Below are positions 48,209-60,099 of a stretch of DNA of 64,000 nucleotides, piece by piece. Location: contig WBZZ01000512.1 in the NCBI GenBank assembly GCA_019918135.1, positions 1-64,000 on the forward strand, read 5' to 3'. A model generated the notes under the pieces. The model did no database searches, had not been told where the DNA came from, and saw nothing but the letters and a program-made list of their open reading frames with translations. The first letter of the stretch is position 1, and every line of letters begins with the position of its first letter. The position numbers and the translations under genes are program-made. The stretch is from Paulinella micropora (Eukaryota; Cercozoa; Imbricatea; Euglyphida; Paulinellidae).

Positions 48209-49148
48209 TTTGTGCGTGTTTCCCCGGAAAACCTGTCTGCTCTCTTTTTTTTCGAGTTACGCTAAGAATGTACCAAAAAGAAATCATTAAAAAGATCCCT
48301 GACAAAGCTTTAATCTTGGCATTGCAAACTAAGAGTGGGAACAAGCAGGCACTACTATTCTCATATTGAAAGAAAGGGAGAAGCACGCTGGGACCCACAA
48401 CTTAGGCGAGGGCTTGACCGCCGGCTGAGCAGCCAAATAAGGTTCAACCCCCTGCCTGCCGACGACGACGAGATCAGGCATGTAAAGAGTCTGGCCCTAA
48501 CGGGAGACGACGCGTGCACTGAAAACGAATACACGATCCTCAAATATAGAATTTAAAAGACCGGTGGCCAGAAAATCCTGGGTTCATTGTGTTTAATAAA
48601 CTTTCTGCCCGAGGGCGCTTTTGAGGGAGCAACAAGTTTTAGGCCGCGTGCTAATTGTGCAAATATGGGGTCACGTGCAGGAATGGCTGCAACAACGAAA
48701 GCAACCAGGCGCGCACCTCGTCCTCCAGCGCCTCCGGATCGGAGGTAGAATAGAGAGCGCACGAAATCTATCCAACTCATTCCGCCGGAGAACTAGGAAA
48801 GTGCGAAATACGCTGCACTAAAGCTCGACTTACACTTACACACTGAGCCCCCTGGGCGCAGAGGAGGGCAATGCAGCATCCAACTTCTCGTGGGTGCTAC
48901 CACTACCTAGCGCGGAATGGAACGTGATGGCGCCTTTAGACAGTTTCGATAGTTTCTTGTCTATTTTCAGCAAAAATGACACTGCCTGTTTCACGAGGTT
49001 TTGGGCGTTATCTGTTATCGGGGGCAGCGTCGGTATGTCCTTACATAAGATCCTGCGACACAGCTTGGGGATTGGGTTTTGTATTTGCACCACAAAGAAC
49101 AAGAACATAGCGGCTGCCACTACACGTGCGTCTGGCTCTTCTGAACCA
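48209..49148. repeat. Segmental duplication, copy 2
   Basis: The partner of 36188-37162. It holds the fragment ending ENEYTILKYRI (48381-48556), the MYND-tail relative and the C-terminal half of the - strand ORF of 36870-37422. After GAACCA the sequence passes abruptly into a repeat (GGGAAGGGCAAGCATGATC). Confidence 0.8.
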
Positions 49149-50130
49149 GGGAAGGGCAAGCATGATCTGTCCTTGCCTTTCATCTGAAGGGGAGCAAAAA
49201 TGAGTGAAATTTTTTGGGAGCCCACAGATGGGGGGGGCGCCCCCCCCCCTCCCCTTTTCTTTTGCCTCCCCCTGAGCCCCCTGAGCCCGGGGGGCTCAAA
49301 GAACAGGGGAAGAACAAGGGGAGAGAAACTACAAAAAAAAAATGAAACGCTTCAACTAAGCCCCCCCCCCCCCCCCCCAACGCCGGGCGCCTCCCCCCCT
49401 TTTGTTCCCTCCCTTGTCGAGACTCCTGCTGAACGACTGCGCTTTTTTGGTACATTCCTGATGGCGCTTTTAGCAAAAGCGGCTTGGCGCTAAGCTTTGC
49501 ACGACTATGACACGACCGGAAAAGGCAGTGCTCCCAGGTTTTCTGGTAGGGAAGTGGCACGGACCCCAAGAGTGGGGCGCCAAGAAAATTCCAAAAAAAA
49601 TTGTCGTTTTAATTAAAACTAGACAAAGTCTTAAGCAGAGATTTTTTCCCTCCATGCCGGGCGCTCCCCTCTCAAGCCAGCGTACAGCTCAAGCAACGAC
49701 GCCTCCGCGAAAAGAAAATATCTGCTACTTAGCGTCCGCGCAGCTAATCAGAAGCAGCAAGCACTCACTCGGCCCTGTCCAACCCGCGCCAAACTGTGCG
49801 TGCAGATGCAGGGGACCAGATGAAGACGGTCTATTATAATATACATATGCATACATATTTATATGTATATTAAAAACACACATCTCTCCCTTGCCCTTCC
49901 CCCCCCCCTCCCCTCTGTCTCTCTCTTCTCTTTTATATTATATAAAATGTTGTATACTAAATATATATATATGTGTGTCGTTCATCCATGGGCATGACTG
50001 CGCCTCCACCCGAGACAAAGCTTCCACCTGCACATGTATACATATATTACATATATATGGAAAGATCTTCCAGACTGCGTTCTGCTGCACCTTTCTAACC
50101 ACCCACCCGCCGCCTAGTCAGGCAGCCGCC
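49149..50130. repeat. Repeat mosaic with a duplicated unique block and AT microsatellite
   Basis: Purine- and C-rich filler surrounds a one-arm relic of the hairpin element (49508-49545). 49650-49800 (GCGTACAGCTCAAGCAACGA, AGAAAATATCTGCTACTTAG) is repeated almost exactly at 51460-51610. 49830-50060 is AT-rich with (TA)n and ATACATAT runs. No gene was recognised. Confidence 0.55.
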
Positions 50131-50219
50131 TCGCGCGCTCCAGGTATGTTGCAGTTGCTTGTGCAGAAGGTTTTCGGCAATCACGCATGTCTCGGCTTCA
50201 TGTTGCACAGGACACATGC

Positions 50220-50435
50220 GTTAACGCCCAAAATCAGGAACAGAAAGCTTCCGCGACGGCCGATCAACAGCTCCACGAAAATGACATGAAGTGTCATTGT
50301 GATCGTGGACCTACACAGGAAAAGTCGGGTCCGGGCACAAGGACCAGGGCGAGCCGTTCCTTCGCTGCGACGGCTGCGGTTTCTTTTTGCTCCAGGACAC
50401 CAGCCGCAGCGCGAGCAACGCCGCTTAGGCGGAAG
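50220..50435 (+). pseudogene. GRF-type zinc finger fragment
   Basis: Two adjoining stretches in different frames read NDMKCHCDRGPTQEKSG and GHKDQGEPFLRCDGCGFF. Together they have the order C-x-C, basic loop, G-x-PF-x-x-C-x-x-C-x-FF seen in zf-GRF domains, which bind nucleic acid and occur in topoisomerase 3, NEIL3, APE2 and viral proteins. The frames do not connect, so this is a decayed fragment or has an unseen intron. The domain call is moderate. Confidence 0.4.
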
Positions 50436-50539
50436 GCAGGGCAGCACCAGCTCCGTGGGCCGCCAACGGTCGGAGCCCCAGAGCCCGCCGCGGCACACCC
50501 GAGACAAAAGCTGTTACTGGGCGCCTTATTATCACTAAA

Positions 50540-50770
50540 ATGTACCTAGGTCCGACGCGCCGGCGGCTGCGTCGGTCCACGCCGCCGAAGTCCAGGCGCT
50601 CGCTGCGCGCGCACACCATCCCGTCCAAAACCAGCTCGTGCAACGCCTGCATGTCGGCCGGCGTGGCCTCTCTCACTATTTCAGGCACAGAGCAGCTTAG
50701 GGGGGATGCCTCACCGTTTCCTTCTTCCCGCGCGCTGGACACTTGGCCCTCCCTGGCGCGCAAGATCTGC
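50540..50770 (-). pseudogene. GC-rich open frame, possible gene fragment
   Basis: The - strand reads SCSVPEIVREATPADMQALH and LVLDGMVCARSERLDFGG, which looks protein-like and non-repetitive. It enters from a gamma-type module (GCGCAAGATCTGCGG) at one side, so it may be another captured piece. No family is recognised and the opposite strand is also open. Confidence 0.25.
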
Positions 50771-53700
50771 GGAAATAGGAAAGGGACGAGAGGAGGGGAT
50801 AGCGGGGAGATAAGGAGGGCGGGGCAAAAACCCGGGGAAGAGAACGGGGGCGCCCCTCTCTCTCCTCCCTCCCCCAGCCTTTTACAACAAACGAAAGAGG
50901 GGGGAGGGGAAGGTTTTCTTCCCTCTCCCCTCCCTCTTCTCTCTTCCCTTTCTCTCTTCTTTTTTTTGCACAAAATTTGTCGCCAAATTTGCGAATGCGT
51001 GCGCTTGCAATGATATGCTCAAGAAAGTACCAAAAAAGCGCAGTCGTTCAGCCGGAGTCTCGACAGGGCTCCCAAAAAAAGTTTACTTTATTTTTGCTCT
51101 CCTTCAGCCCGCTGGCACTGAGAACTAAGAGAGGGAGAGGGAAGAGACAAGGGAAGGGCAAGCATGATCTGTCCTTGCCTTTCATCTGAGAACGGGGATC
51201 AGGAGAAGGGGCCGGGGGGAGGGGGCGCCAAGAATGTACAAGAAAAAATCAATAAACAAAATCTTTGACAAAGTTTTAATATTGGCGCTGAGAAACTAAA
51301 GAAAACTGGGAGCTGGTGAGAGAAGTGGCAGGGGGAAGGGGAGGCGCCTCTCCTTTGTCGAGAGACTCCGGCTGAACGACGGCGCTTTTTTGGTACATTC
51401 CAAAAAAAAATTGTCGTTTTAATTAAAACTAGACAAAGTCTTAAGCCGACATTTTTTCCCTCCATGCCGGGCGCTCCCCTCTCAAGCCAGCGTACAGCTC
51501 AAGCAACGACGCCTCCGCGAAAAGAAAATATCTGCTACTTAGCGTCCGCGCAGCAAATCAGAAGCAGCAAGCACTCAGTCCTGTCCAACCCGCGACAAAC
51601 TGTGCGCTTTTTGATTTTTTTTTAATTTTATTAATATTAAAGAATTAGCGGGCCTGCTTGCGGCTTTTGTACTCTAGGCACTTGTAGGGCAAGTAGAAAG
51701 CCGGGATAGGAGAAAGCATGAATTGTCTTAGTCCCCCCTCTGAGAATCGCGAGAGATGGAGGGGTAGGGGCGCGCTCGGTGCGGGGTGAAGGGGAGCAAA
51801 AATGAAAGAAATTTTTCTGGGAGCCCGCAGATGGGGGGGGGCGCCCCCCCCTTTTTCTTTTTCCCTCCTCCTGAGCCCCCTGAGCCCGGGGGGCTCAAAG
51901 AACAGGGAAGGGCAAGGGGGGGGAGAAACTACAAAAAAAATGAAACGCTTCAACTAAGCGCCCCCCCCCCCCTTTTGTTTTCTTCCATGTCGAGAACCTG
52001 AATAGAAGGTGCGGAATTCTTGTTATTAAAGCGTTTCCAGGTTTTTCTGGCAATACTGCCCCGCGGGACCATATCATTCCAGGCGCACACATACGCAAAC
52101 TTAGCGACGAATTTTGTACAAAAAAAGGAGAGAGGGGCGCCCCCTTCCCGTTCCCTTCTCGCTCCGACGGGAAAGGGGGAGCTGGTGAGAGAAGTGGCAG
52201 GGGGAAAGGAAGGCGCCCAAGAATGTGCGAATTACGCTGAATCAAAACTCGACAGTCTTACATTTGGTACCAGCCTCGCGCCAAACAATCCGTGAAATAC
52301 GCTGAATTAAAGCTCGACGGTCTTACACTTAGCACTGAGAACTAGGAGAAGGAGAAAGAAGGCGCAGGGGAAGCGGCGCGGGTTTCAATTTCTTCTATCT
52401 GATTTTCTCCTCTCAGGACCCGCCCGCTGGTGCTGCATGAAGGGGGGGCTTGGGAGGGCCTTGCTTTTCTGTTTCAGAGAGTGCGCCGCCTCATTGGAGA
52501 AGTCATTCGTCGTATGACCTAGACGGAGTTTGTAGTCAAGACAGGGCCCGAAGGGGGGGCGCCTAGACAATTCGTACTCTTTCCCCTCCCTGCCTATTTC
52601 CTCTCTCACTCAATTTTGAGTGCCAAGTGTAAACTCAGAGGAGGGGAGGGGAATGGTGCAGAAGCTACAAAAGAAACAAATACATAAAACGCCTTCACCA
52701 AGTCCCCCCTCTCCCTTGTTTAGACTTTTTGATTACATTTTCCGTCTCTGGAACGCACATCTGTACCATCATCTACAGAAGCGAAACCTTGGATGTTCGG
52801 CAAGAGAACGGGGGCGCCCCTCTCTCTCCCCCCCGCCTTCTCTCTTCCCCTTTTAGCAAACGAAAGGGGGCGAAGGGGGGGAGGGTTTTTCCTCCCTCTT
52901 CCCTCTTCCCTCCCTCTCCACTCTTCCCTCCGTTCCTTTTTTGCTTTTTTTTTCGGCAAGAGGACTTTTCTTTTTCTCTTTCTCTCTTCTTTTTTTGCAC
53001 AGAATTTGTCGCCAAATTCGCGTGTGTGTGCGCCTGGAATGATATGGCCGAAAAAGGCAGTACTGCCAGGAAAGCATGGAAACGCTGCCTTCTTCGGCCA
53101 TATCACATGCACAGACCGCCAAGCCGCCTTCGCTAAAAGCGCTATCAAGATAGTACCAAAAAATCCGCCAGAACTCGTTCAGTCGGAGTCTCGACAAGAG
53201 AGAAGGGGTTGGGGGGGGGGGGGGCGCCCGGCATTGGGGCTTAGTTGAGGCGTTTCATATATTTTTTTTGTAGCTTCTGCGCTCTCTCTCTCCCCTCTTG
53301 CCCTTTCCCTGTTCTTTGAGCCCCCCGGGCTCCAGCCCGCGCCAATAGGTTAGAGGTGGGAAGGAAGAAGGGGCGAGGGGAAAGGGGGAGCGCTTTGCCG
53401 GTGTACAAAAAATCACGCAAAAAAAAATCCCTGACAAAGTTTTAATCTTGGCATTGAGAACAAAGAGACAGATAGGGAAGAGGCAGGGGAGGGAAAGAAG
53501 CAAGAATTGTCTTAGTCCTCCCCGTCTGAGAACGGGGAGAGTAAAAGAGGGAAGGGGCAGGGAGGGGGAGGCGCCCCTTTTCTCCGTGTCCAAAAATCCC
53601 TTTTGCCAACCTCCATCTCCCCTGAGCATAGGGGGGGGGGGGGCTCAGGGAGCACGATAAATAGAAGGGGAGGGGAGGCGCAAGACAAATCTAAAGAAAC
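50771..53700. repeat. Repeat mosaic, mainly reverse orientation, with hairpin copies
   Basis: Purine/pyrimidine filler; reverse beta at 51232-51290 and 53395-53460; reverse alpha at 52205-52265 and 52290-52345; second copy of the 49650-49800 block at 51460-51610; a relic hairpin arm at 52036-52077; hairpin copy 6 at 53041-53104. 51645-51705 on the - strand ends a frame in LPYKCLEYKSRKQAR and stop, a possible tiny gene tail. No gene is credible. Confidence 0.6.
53041..53104. repeat. GATATGGC hairpin element, copy 6
   Basis: GATATGGCCGAAAAAGGCAG and CTGCCTTCTTCGGCCATATC form a 20-bp stem with one mismatch. The left flank TTTGTCGCCAAATT and the right flank CCGCCAAGCCGCCTTCGCTA are also shared with other copies, so the element is larger than the stem. 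Confidence 0.75.
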
Positions 53701-56560
53701 GTACTCTCTTGGCGCGCGAGCAGAGCACAGACGGTGCCGGCCAAGGGTTCTAACATAGGCTGCCACAGCGACATGACGTGGACCAGACGCTGCTGCGGCA
53801 GCCTGAGGGTTGAAAATCTCAGGCTGCCGCATGGTTCTCAGTGATAAGCCTGAGATTCTGTCAGAGATTTTTTTTTGCGCTGATTTTTGTACACCGGCAA
53901 AGAGCGCCCCTGCCCTCCCCTTCTTCACCCCTCCCCCCTTCTTTCCCCTCGTCTGTTCCCTTTGTTGTCGGGCACAAATTTTTTTTCCACTCTTCATAAT
54001 TTTCTTACCTTGCGCACGGTGGCCGAGCCATGCCACGGACAGGACGCCGTCGGGGTAGCGGGGCTTTTGTCCTCCTAGCACATTGACCACGGGGGCAGTA
54101 CCGTCCGCCCCAGGGTAGTGCCAGGGCACGGTGCGCAAGATCTGCGGAAATATCTGCGGGAATATGAAAGGTGGAAAAGAAAGCTTTTTTCGGAACGCGT
54201 TTGCACGCGCTCTGAGGAGGGAGGAGGGGGGGGAGGGGGGTTAGCAGGAGACAAGGGGGAACAGAGGGACGGGAGGGGGCACGGGAGGGGGGAGCACACC
54301 CCGCCCCCCCTGTACACGTTCTCAGTGCCAAGATTAAAATTTTTTCTAGCATGATATTTTCTTGTACACCGGCGAAGCGCGCCCCTACCCTCCTCTTTCC
54401 CTCTTAGCTCCCGATCCTCAGACGGGGGACTAGACAATTCGTGCTCTCCCCCCCCCCCCCTTCCTCTGCCTCTTCTTCTTTCCCCTCTACTCCCCCTGCT
54501 CAGACCCCCTGGGCCCAGGGGGCTCAAGGAGCGGGGGGAGGGAGGGGGGGGGGAGGGCGCAGAAGCTGCAAAAGAAATAAGTACATGCAGCGCCTCCACT
54601 AACCCCCTCCCTCCTTTCATATTCCCGCGGACCTTGCGCACGGTGGCTGCGCTATGGCATGGACAGGAAGCCGTCGGGGTAAGTGAAGGGGCTCTTGTCC
54701 CCCTGGCACATTGACCACCGCCCATCCACTCGTCGCAGGTCGTGCTGGAGCACGGTGCTCTGCTCCTAGTTTTCAGTGCCAGAGCGTAAGACCGTCGAGC
54801 TTTAATTCAGCGTAAATTACTTTTTCCTGGCGCGGCCTCTGCCCTTTCCCTCTCCCTTTTTTGGGGTCTCAGTGCCAAGATTGAAATCTTGTCAGTAAAA
54901 TTTATTAAATTTTTGTAAATTTTTAGCGCGCCCCTGCCCTCCCTCTCTTGCTCTCGCTCTCTGCTCAGACGGGGGACTACACAATTCGTGCTCTCCCCCC
55001 TCCCGTCCCTCTGCCTCTTCTTCTCTCCCCTCTACTCCCTTCCCCCTTTTTCCCCTCGTCTGTTTTTTTTTGTCAGGAAAATTTTTTTTCTTTTCTTCTT
55101 TTCATATTTCCGCGGATCTTGCGCACGGTGGCCGAGCTATGGCACGGACAGGACACCGTCGAGCTTTAATTCAGCGTAAATGACATTTTCTTGGCGCGCC
55201 CCTGCTGTTCCTTCCCTGCCTCTCCCCTCTGCAAGGATATGCGGAAATATCTGCGGGAATATGAAAAGTGGAAAGCAACAATTTTTTTGGGACGCGTTTG
55301 CACGCGCAAACAAAGGGCGAGGGGGGGGGGGATAAGCAGGGGGCAAGGGGGAACAGAGGGACGAGAGGGGCTATGGGGAGGGGGAAGTACACCCCGCCCC
55401 TCCCTGTACACGTTCTCAGTGCTAAGATTAAAATTTTTTCTCGCGTGGTGTTTTCTTGTACACCGGCGAAGCGCGCCCCCTACCCTCCTCTTCCCTCTAG
55501 CTCCCGATCCTCAGACGAGGGACTAGACAATTCGTGCTCTCCCCCCCCCCCCCCCTTTCCCCTGCCTCTTCTTCTTTCCCCTCTACTCTCTCCTATCCCC
55601 CTGGGCCCAGGGGGCTCAAGGAGCAGGGGTAGGGGAGGGGGGGAGAAGGGCGCAGAAGCTGCAAAAGAAATAAATACCTGCAACGCCTCCACTAATACCC
55701 TAGAGGCAGGGAGGTGCAGAGCAAAGGGGAGCGGGGCGACAAAGGTGAGAGGAGCGACGAAGGTGAGAGGGGCGACGAAAGTGAGAGGGGCGACGAGAAT
55801 GAGAGGGGCGACGAGAGTGAGAGGGAGGGGGAGGACGTCTTCCTCACGGCGGCCCAGCCGAGCGTCTGTGTGGGATTTTCTTTTTGCGCAAGTAGATTTT
55901 GGCGCCAAATTGGCGCTTACGGCTGTCCCCCCGGGAAGGCTGAGACGTACTGCCCGGCTGGACCGTATCACGCACCCTACCTCCGGACGGCACAATTCGG
56001 CGCCAAATTTAGCGGGGGCCGTTCCGGAGGCTCAAGGAGCAGGGGGGAGGGGGAGGGGAAGGGCGCAGAAGCTGCAAAAGAAATAAATACATACAACGCA
56101 TCCACAGATCGGCCTCCTCTCTGTTCATATTTTTCTGACCCTGCGCACAGTGGCCGAGCTATGGCACGGACAGGACGCCGTCGGGGCCGGCCGGGGCTCT
56201 TGTCCTCCTAGCTCATTGACCACGGGGGCAGTACCATTCATTCGCCGTAGGTCGTGCTGGAGCATGGTGCTCTGCTCTTAGTTTCAGTGCCCGAGTGTAC
56301 GACCGTCGAGCCTTAATTCAGCGTAAATTACGTTTTCCTGGCGCGGCCTGTGCACTTTCCCTCTCCCTCTTTTGGGGTCTCAGTGCCAAGATTGAAATTT
56401 TGTCAGTAAAACTTTTTATTAAATTTTTGTAAATTTTTAGCGCGCCCCTGCCCTCCTTCTCCCGCTCCCGCTCACTGCTCGTTTCCTTTGTTGTTGGGCA
56501 ACAACTTTTTTTTTCCTTCTTTCATATTTTCCCGACCTTGCGCACGGTGGTCGAGTTATT
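53701..56560 (+). repeat. Repeat mosaic in forward orientation with zeta unit 3
   Basis: A MYND-tail fragment (53722) is followed by an inverted pair of the CAGCCTGAGGGTTGA segment, then forward beta (53845-53912, 54325-54385, 55410-55475), gamma (53985-54175, 54615-54770, 55095-55300, 56115-56275), delta (54555-54600, 55655-55695, 56060-56100), alpha (54780-54835, 56290-56345) and zeta (55727-56035) modules. No gene is supported. Confidence 0.7.
55727..56035 (+). repeat. Zeta unit 3
   Basis: About five copies of the 18-mer minisatellite are followed by the 200-bp body shared with 23443-23715 and 23846-24135. The body is nearly identical across about 32 kb. Confidence 0.7.
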
Positions 56561-56568
56561 ACTAAACT

Positions 56569-59089
56569 TTTATTGCTTGTTTTTCTTTTTAAATCTATTT
56601 TCCTGGAGATTAGCCAAGCTCAGAATCATGTGCGCAAACTTGTACGAGCCCAGGGATACCTCCAGTGCTTGCATTTCTTTTCTTGCTGCTGGAACAGGTT
56701 AGCCAGCAGCGTAGTATTTGTCTGTAATGTCGCTGACTTGAATTTTGCGCTGACTTTAGACAGCACTTTTGAACCCACACGGGTTACTAAGCCTAGCTTT
56801 TGGGCTACTTGGGGCGCGGCGCCAAGCGTCGTCTTTTGCCAGTCTACTGTTGTTGTCTGTAGTGCCTTGAGCAACGGGGACAGCGCCATGTCACACGCGT
56901 TTTTCGTGGAGAAGCATGACTGGCCGGCTCCGGCTCCGTTTGCCAGCAAGGATAAGTAGAATATAACCGCGAGCCCCAAGGGCTCTGGGGTCAGCAAGGT
57001 CCGCAGTTTGTCGGTGAGTTTCTGGCGCTGAAACCTTTGCAGCTTCTTTTCATCCTGCAGCTGAACAGGGAGCTTGGGTTCCAAAAGGCGGACTGTGACC
57101 ACAGGTTCAGTATCGAAAATATAACTGTAGACCGCTACGTATGTTGGGTCCCAAGCGCCAAAATAGAAGAACGGGACTTGTTCGGCCTCTTTAGCCGTGC
57201 TCGTAGACCATTGCAGCAGCGCCCGGGCGTACCGATACATAAGCCTAAACAGTTTTACCCAAGCTTCGGCGGCGATCCCCTCTCTACCCGCCACGCCGGA
57301 AATGTCTGCCAGAACGCCCTCGTCGTCGGGCTGGGTGTAGCAGAACATGAGCCAAAATTTGTTAGCGCTGCTTTGTCGTCTGACAGACATAGTTCTGGCT
57401 GTACGAGCGCGTCTCGCTAGCTCCGATTTTGTACAAACACAGAAAATCATTCCATGACAGATATTGTACGCAACGTTTCAGATGGTTTGCTGGAATAAAA
57501 AAAAACGTAACGACATTGCTGCGTTTTGATTTTTCCTTCTTGTCATAAAACACGACTGGATAGGCTGGCCAGTTCCCGTTTTCGAGTTGGAATCCTTGGT
57601 CGGGTTTGGCTGTGTTGTACGCGTCAAACGCGCCGTGGAAATCGAGTGGCCATTGTTGGAGCCACTCGGGTAATAGTACATGGCTTTCGTTGCGTGTATT
57701 CAGGTCTGTCAATAATTCCTGGATGCTTTTTCTGGTCGAACCTTTGGGCTTGTTACATGCTTTGCACGCAAAGACCTTGTACATAAGCGCTGTGTATTGC
57801 TCGGCCGCTGCGGTCATCTCCGTCGCCTGCGGGGTTAGCGCGTAGTCGTGTAAGGTCTGAAAAGCTAGTTTATTTGCATCTCGGATAGGTGAATGAACCC
57901 AGGACTTTGCGTTGCTTGGTACATAATGAGGTGCTACATCTAGAAAGGAAAGGTATGGGCACAGACCACGAGGAAACACCGTAGATTTGCTGTCAAGGCT
58001 ACAGCTTTTCTTAAAAGAGATTGAGCTTGCTGAGCTTGCTGGCTGGCAGTGGAGCCAGAGCCAGAAGTTTGTGTTGAGCTCGCGAGCTCATTGAGCTCAT
58101 TCTCTAATACTTGTATACCTGTTTCAAAAGCCTCGGGTGTTTTTGAAAAGAATTGGCTGCAGTTGACAAGCAAAGTGGCAAATATGCCAAGGCTCAGTTG
58201 GGTACACAGTGACCCCTTTTCTTTGCAGGCCGTGCCGCTCAACAACTGCAGCGAGCGAAGGCTTAGCTCGCTGGCAGACGCGTTAATCCCGAAGTTGTAC
58301 AGGCCTGCATCTTGCAAGACAACACTCCCCACATTATCTGAGGAGGAGGGGGTTTTGTACACGAGAAAGTCAGGCGGCTTTAAATCGACCAGCACTGCAT
58401 CGCATCGGCGCTCCGCTCCACTTTTCAACCTTTCCTCAAAAAGCTTTGTGTACTGTGTTACCGTGTTGTAAACTGCTTTCCAGGCAGCAATGCGCTCAGC
58501 CTTCGTACGATTCCTTGCCAACAAGAAGACCGCCAGGTTGCCCTTTTTTTGCGTAGCTAGACTCTTCGCAGAATAAGTACATCGAATGCCCAACTTTCTC
58601 ACTGCACATTTTCAGTGCTCTAGACGCTTTTTCAATAATCGCTTTCTTTTCTTGTACAAGTCCTTCGTAGCACTGCTGTTGCAGGCCTGTCAGTCCGATG
58701 ATGAGATCCAAAGCGTGGTCGAGATTTGCTTTAAATTTGCTCATGTTCTTATCCTCATCTGAGAACTTTTGGTACGTAGTGCGACCGCAAGCGCCGATTC
58801 CGCGGTTATTCATAGCTTCGTTCCAGCCCACTCGCTCTTTAGCGCGATTCTCACTATCGTACGCAAAGAAGCCGAAGCGATATACTTTCTCCGAATTTTT
58901 CGAATCACGAAAGACTATGTTGAGCCGGCCCTGCGCGAGCCAGCCGGGCTCTGTGCTCGGCTGGCTTGGAAGTGTACATGCTGTGGGTTCTGTACATAAA
59001 CTCACATGGGCTTTGGCTCTTTGCGTTAGGACCCGTTGTAATTCGTCTTGTAAGAATAGGAGAAGGCTCGAGTTGAGAGGTTTGTTCAT
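56569..59089 (-). pseudogene. Large decayed intronless ORF, possibly virus-derived (fossil)
   Basis: Protein-like sequence of about 840 codons runs from MNKPLNSSLLLFLQDELQRV to a basic NRFKKKNKQ end, in successive frames, so it looks broken about four times. Segments include RLNIVFRDSKNSEKVYRFGF, a helical KFKANLDHALDLIIGLTGLQ, FVYKVFACKACNKP-like Cys pairs in the second third (CKACNKPKGS) and AEQVPFFYFGAWDPTYVAVY in the last third. No family is recognised. Its length, lack of introns and neighbours suggest a virus-like or mobile origin, but this is not proven. Confidence 0.4.
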
Positions 59090-59242
59090 CAAGCTAGGCA
59101 AAAATTAAGAAAGCCAGCTAGGACAGCCCAAGCTTCTTTGCCTCTGGCAGCTTTCTCTTTTAATGCCAGCTAGGATTGTTGAACCTTTTTGAACCTCCTG
59201 GCGCGATTACAAGAGAAGCAAGGGGAGGGGGGGGGGGGCTTA

Positions 59243-59479
59243 CTAACACACCCCGCGCCGCCCCCCCCCCTCTCCATCTTCGTAGCCGCTTGGACTCTTC
59301 TCCGTCGCCAGCGGGGAGGTGGGGGGGGGGGGGCAACCATAGTAATCATAGTGTAAGCGGGCCGTCAGTGTACCTTCGTTTTCCATCTCGCCAGCAGCAG
59401 CTGCTTGTTGGCAGGCCGCTGCTGCTTTCATTTCCTTCTGCACCCGTTGTTGCATTTGTTGAATATCCTGGCCAAGCAT
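59243..59479 (-). CDS. Short coiled, Ala/Gln-rich ORF
   Basis: The ORF has 78 codons from ATG (MLGQDIQQMQQRVQKEMKAA), then CQQAAAAGEMENEGTLTARL, a Pro/Gly-rich end and stop. The first 30 residues form a probable helix. It sits upstream of the large decayed ORF and might be a small independent gene or a fragment. No family is recognised. Confidence 0.25.
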   Translation of the reverse strand: MLGQDIQQMQQRVQKEMKAAAACQQAAAAGEMENEGTLTARLHYDYYGCPPPPTSPLATEKSPSGYEDGEGGGRRGVC

Positions 59480-59674
59480 CTCCTTGAGTTAACCCTCGTC
59501 AAGGTTCGGCAGCCCACGTCTACCCCCACGAAGCCCGGCGCGGCTCCGTGGGCGGCATGGCGCTGGCGGGTTGAGAGAGGGTCCTGTACGGTCCGTCGTG
59601 CCTGTCGGGGGCTGGCTGCGACTACGACCACGTTTTCTGGCTAGAATTTGTCGCCAAATTTTCGTGGGGTGTGT

Positions 59675-59737
59675 GATATGGCCAAAACCTGTTATTGCCA
59701 AAAAACAACCCGTATATTGCCTCTTTCGACCGTATCC
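59675..59737. repeat. GATATGGC hairpin element, copy 7
   Basis: GATATGGCCAAAACCTGTTA pairs imperfectly with ATTGCCTCTTTCGACCGTATC. The left flank GAATTTGTCGCCAAATTTTC is the same type as next to copies 3 and 6. Confidence 0.6.
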
Positions 59738-59864
59738 ATTGGGAGAAAAACGCGCACTCTTTTTTCGGGAACACCCTGGTGGGATCTAGCGAACTTTGAG
59801 CGAGTTAGATCTCTTGCCCGCGAAAGCAAAAGCATTAACACTATTTTTTGTTTTCTTTCTTTTA

Positions 59865-59990
59865 ATGACGACTCCTTGTCCGTTTGCATAGCAAAACCCC
59901 AAGTTATTCTGCGCGACAGGATCCCCTTGTTCTGCAGCCTTGCGGAGCCACGTTACTGCTTGTACCTGGTCTTGCGCTACTACACTACAC
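59865..59990 (-). pseudogene. Single Sel1-type repeat fragment
   Basis: The - strand reads AVTWLRKAAEQGDPVAQNNL followed by GFCYANGQGV, a textbook Sel1 (SLR) helix pair: A-x3-W/Y-x-x-KAAEQGxxxAQxNLGxxYxxGxGV. Sel1 repeats normally occur in arrays that hold partner proteins. Only one full repeat is present and no start or array follows, so it is a captured fragment of a host-type gene. Confidence 0.65.
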
Positions 59991-60099
59991 CCGCCAGAGT
60001 AGCGTTCGGCTAACCCCGGCTGCGAGGGGCACTGTGCGTCCAGTCCCAATTCCATTGGAACCTACGTGTGCCGCTGTGGCCAAGCGTCCCCGGCACCGG

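Noticed and set aside
36188-49148. The 0.95-kb direct repeats as LTRs of a retroelement
   Set aside because: They do not begin TG or end CA, they contain gene fragments and repeat modules, the 12 kb between them has no gag, protease, RT or integrase, and one copy has a swapped internal block.
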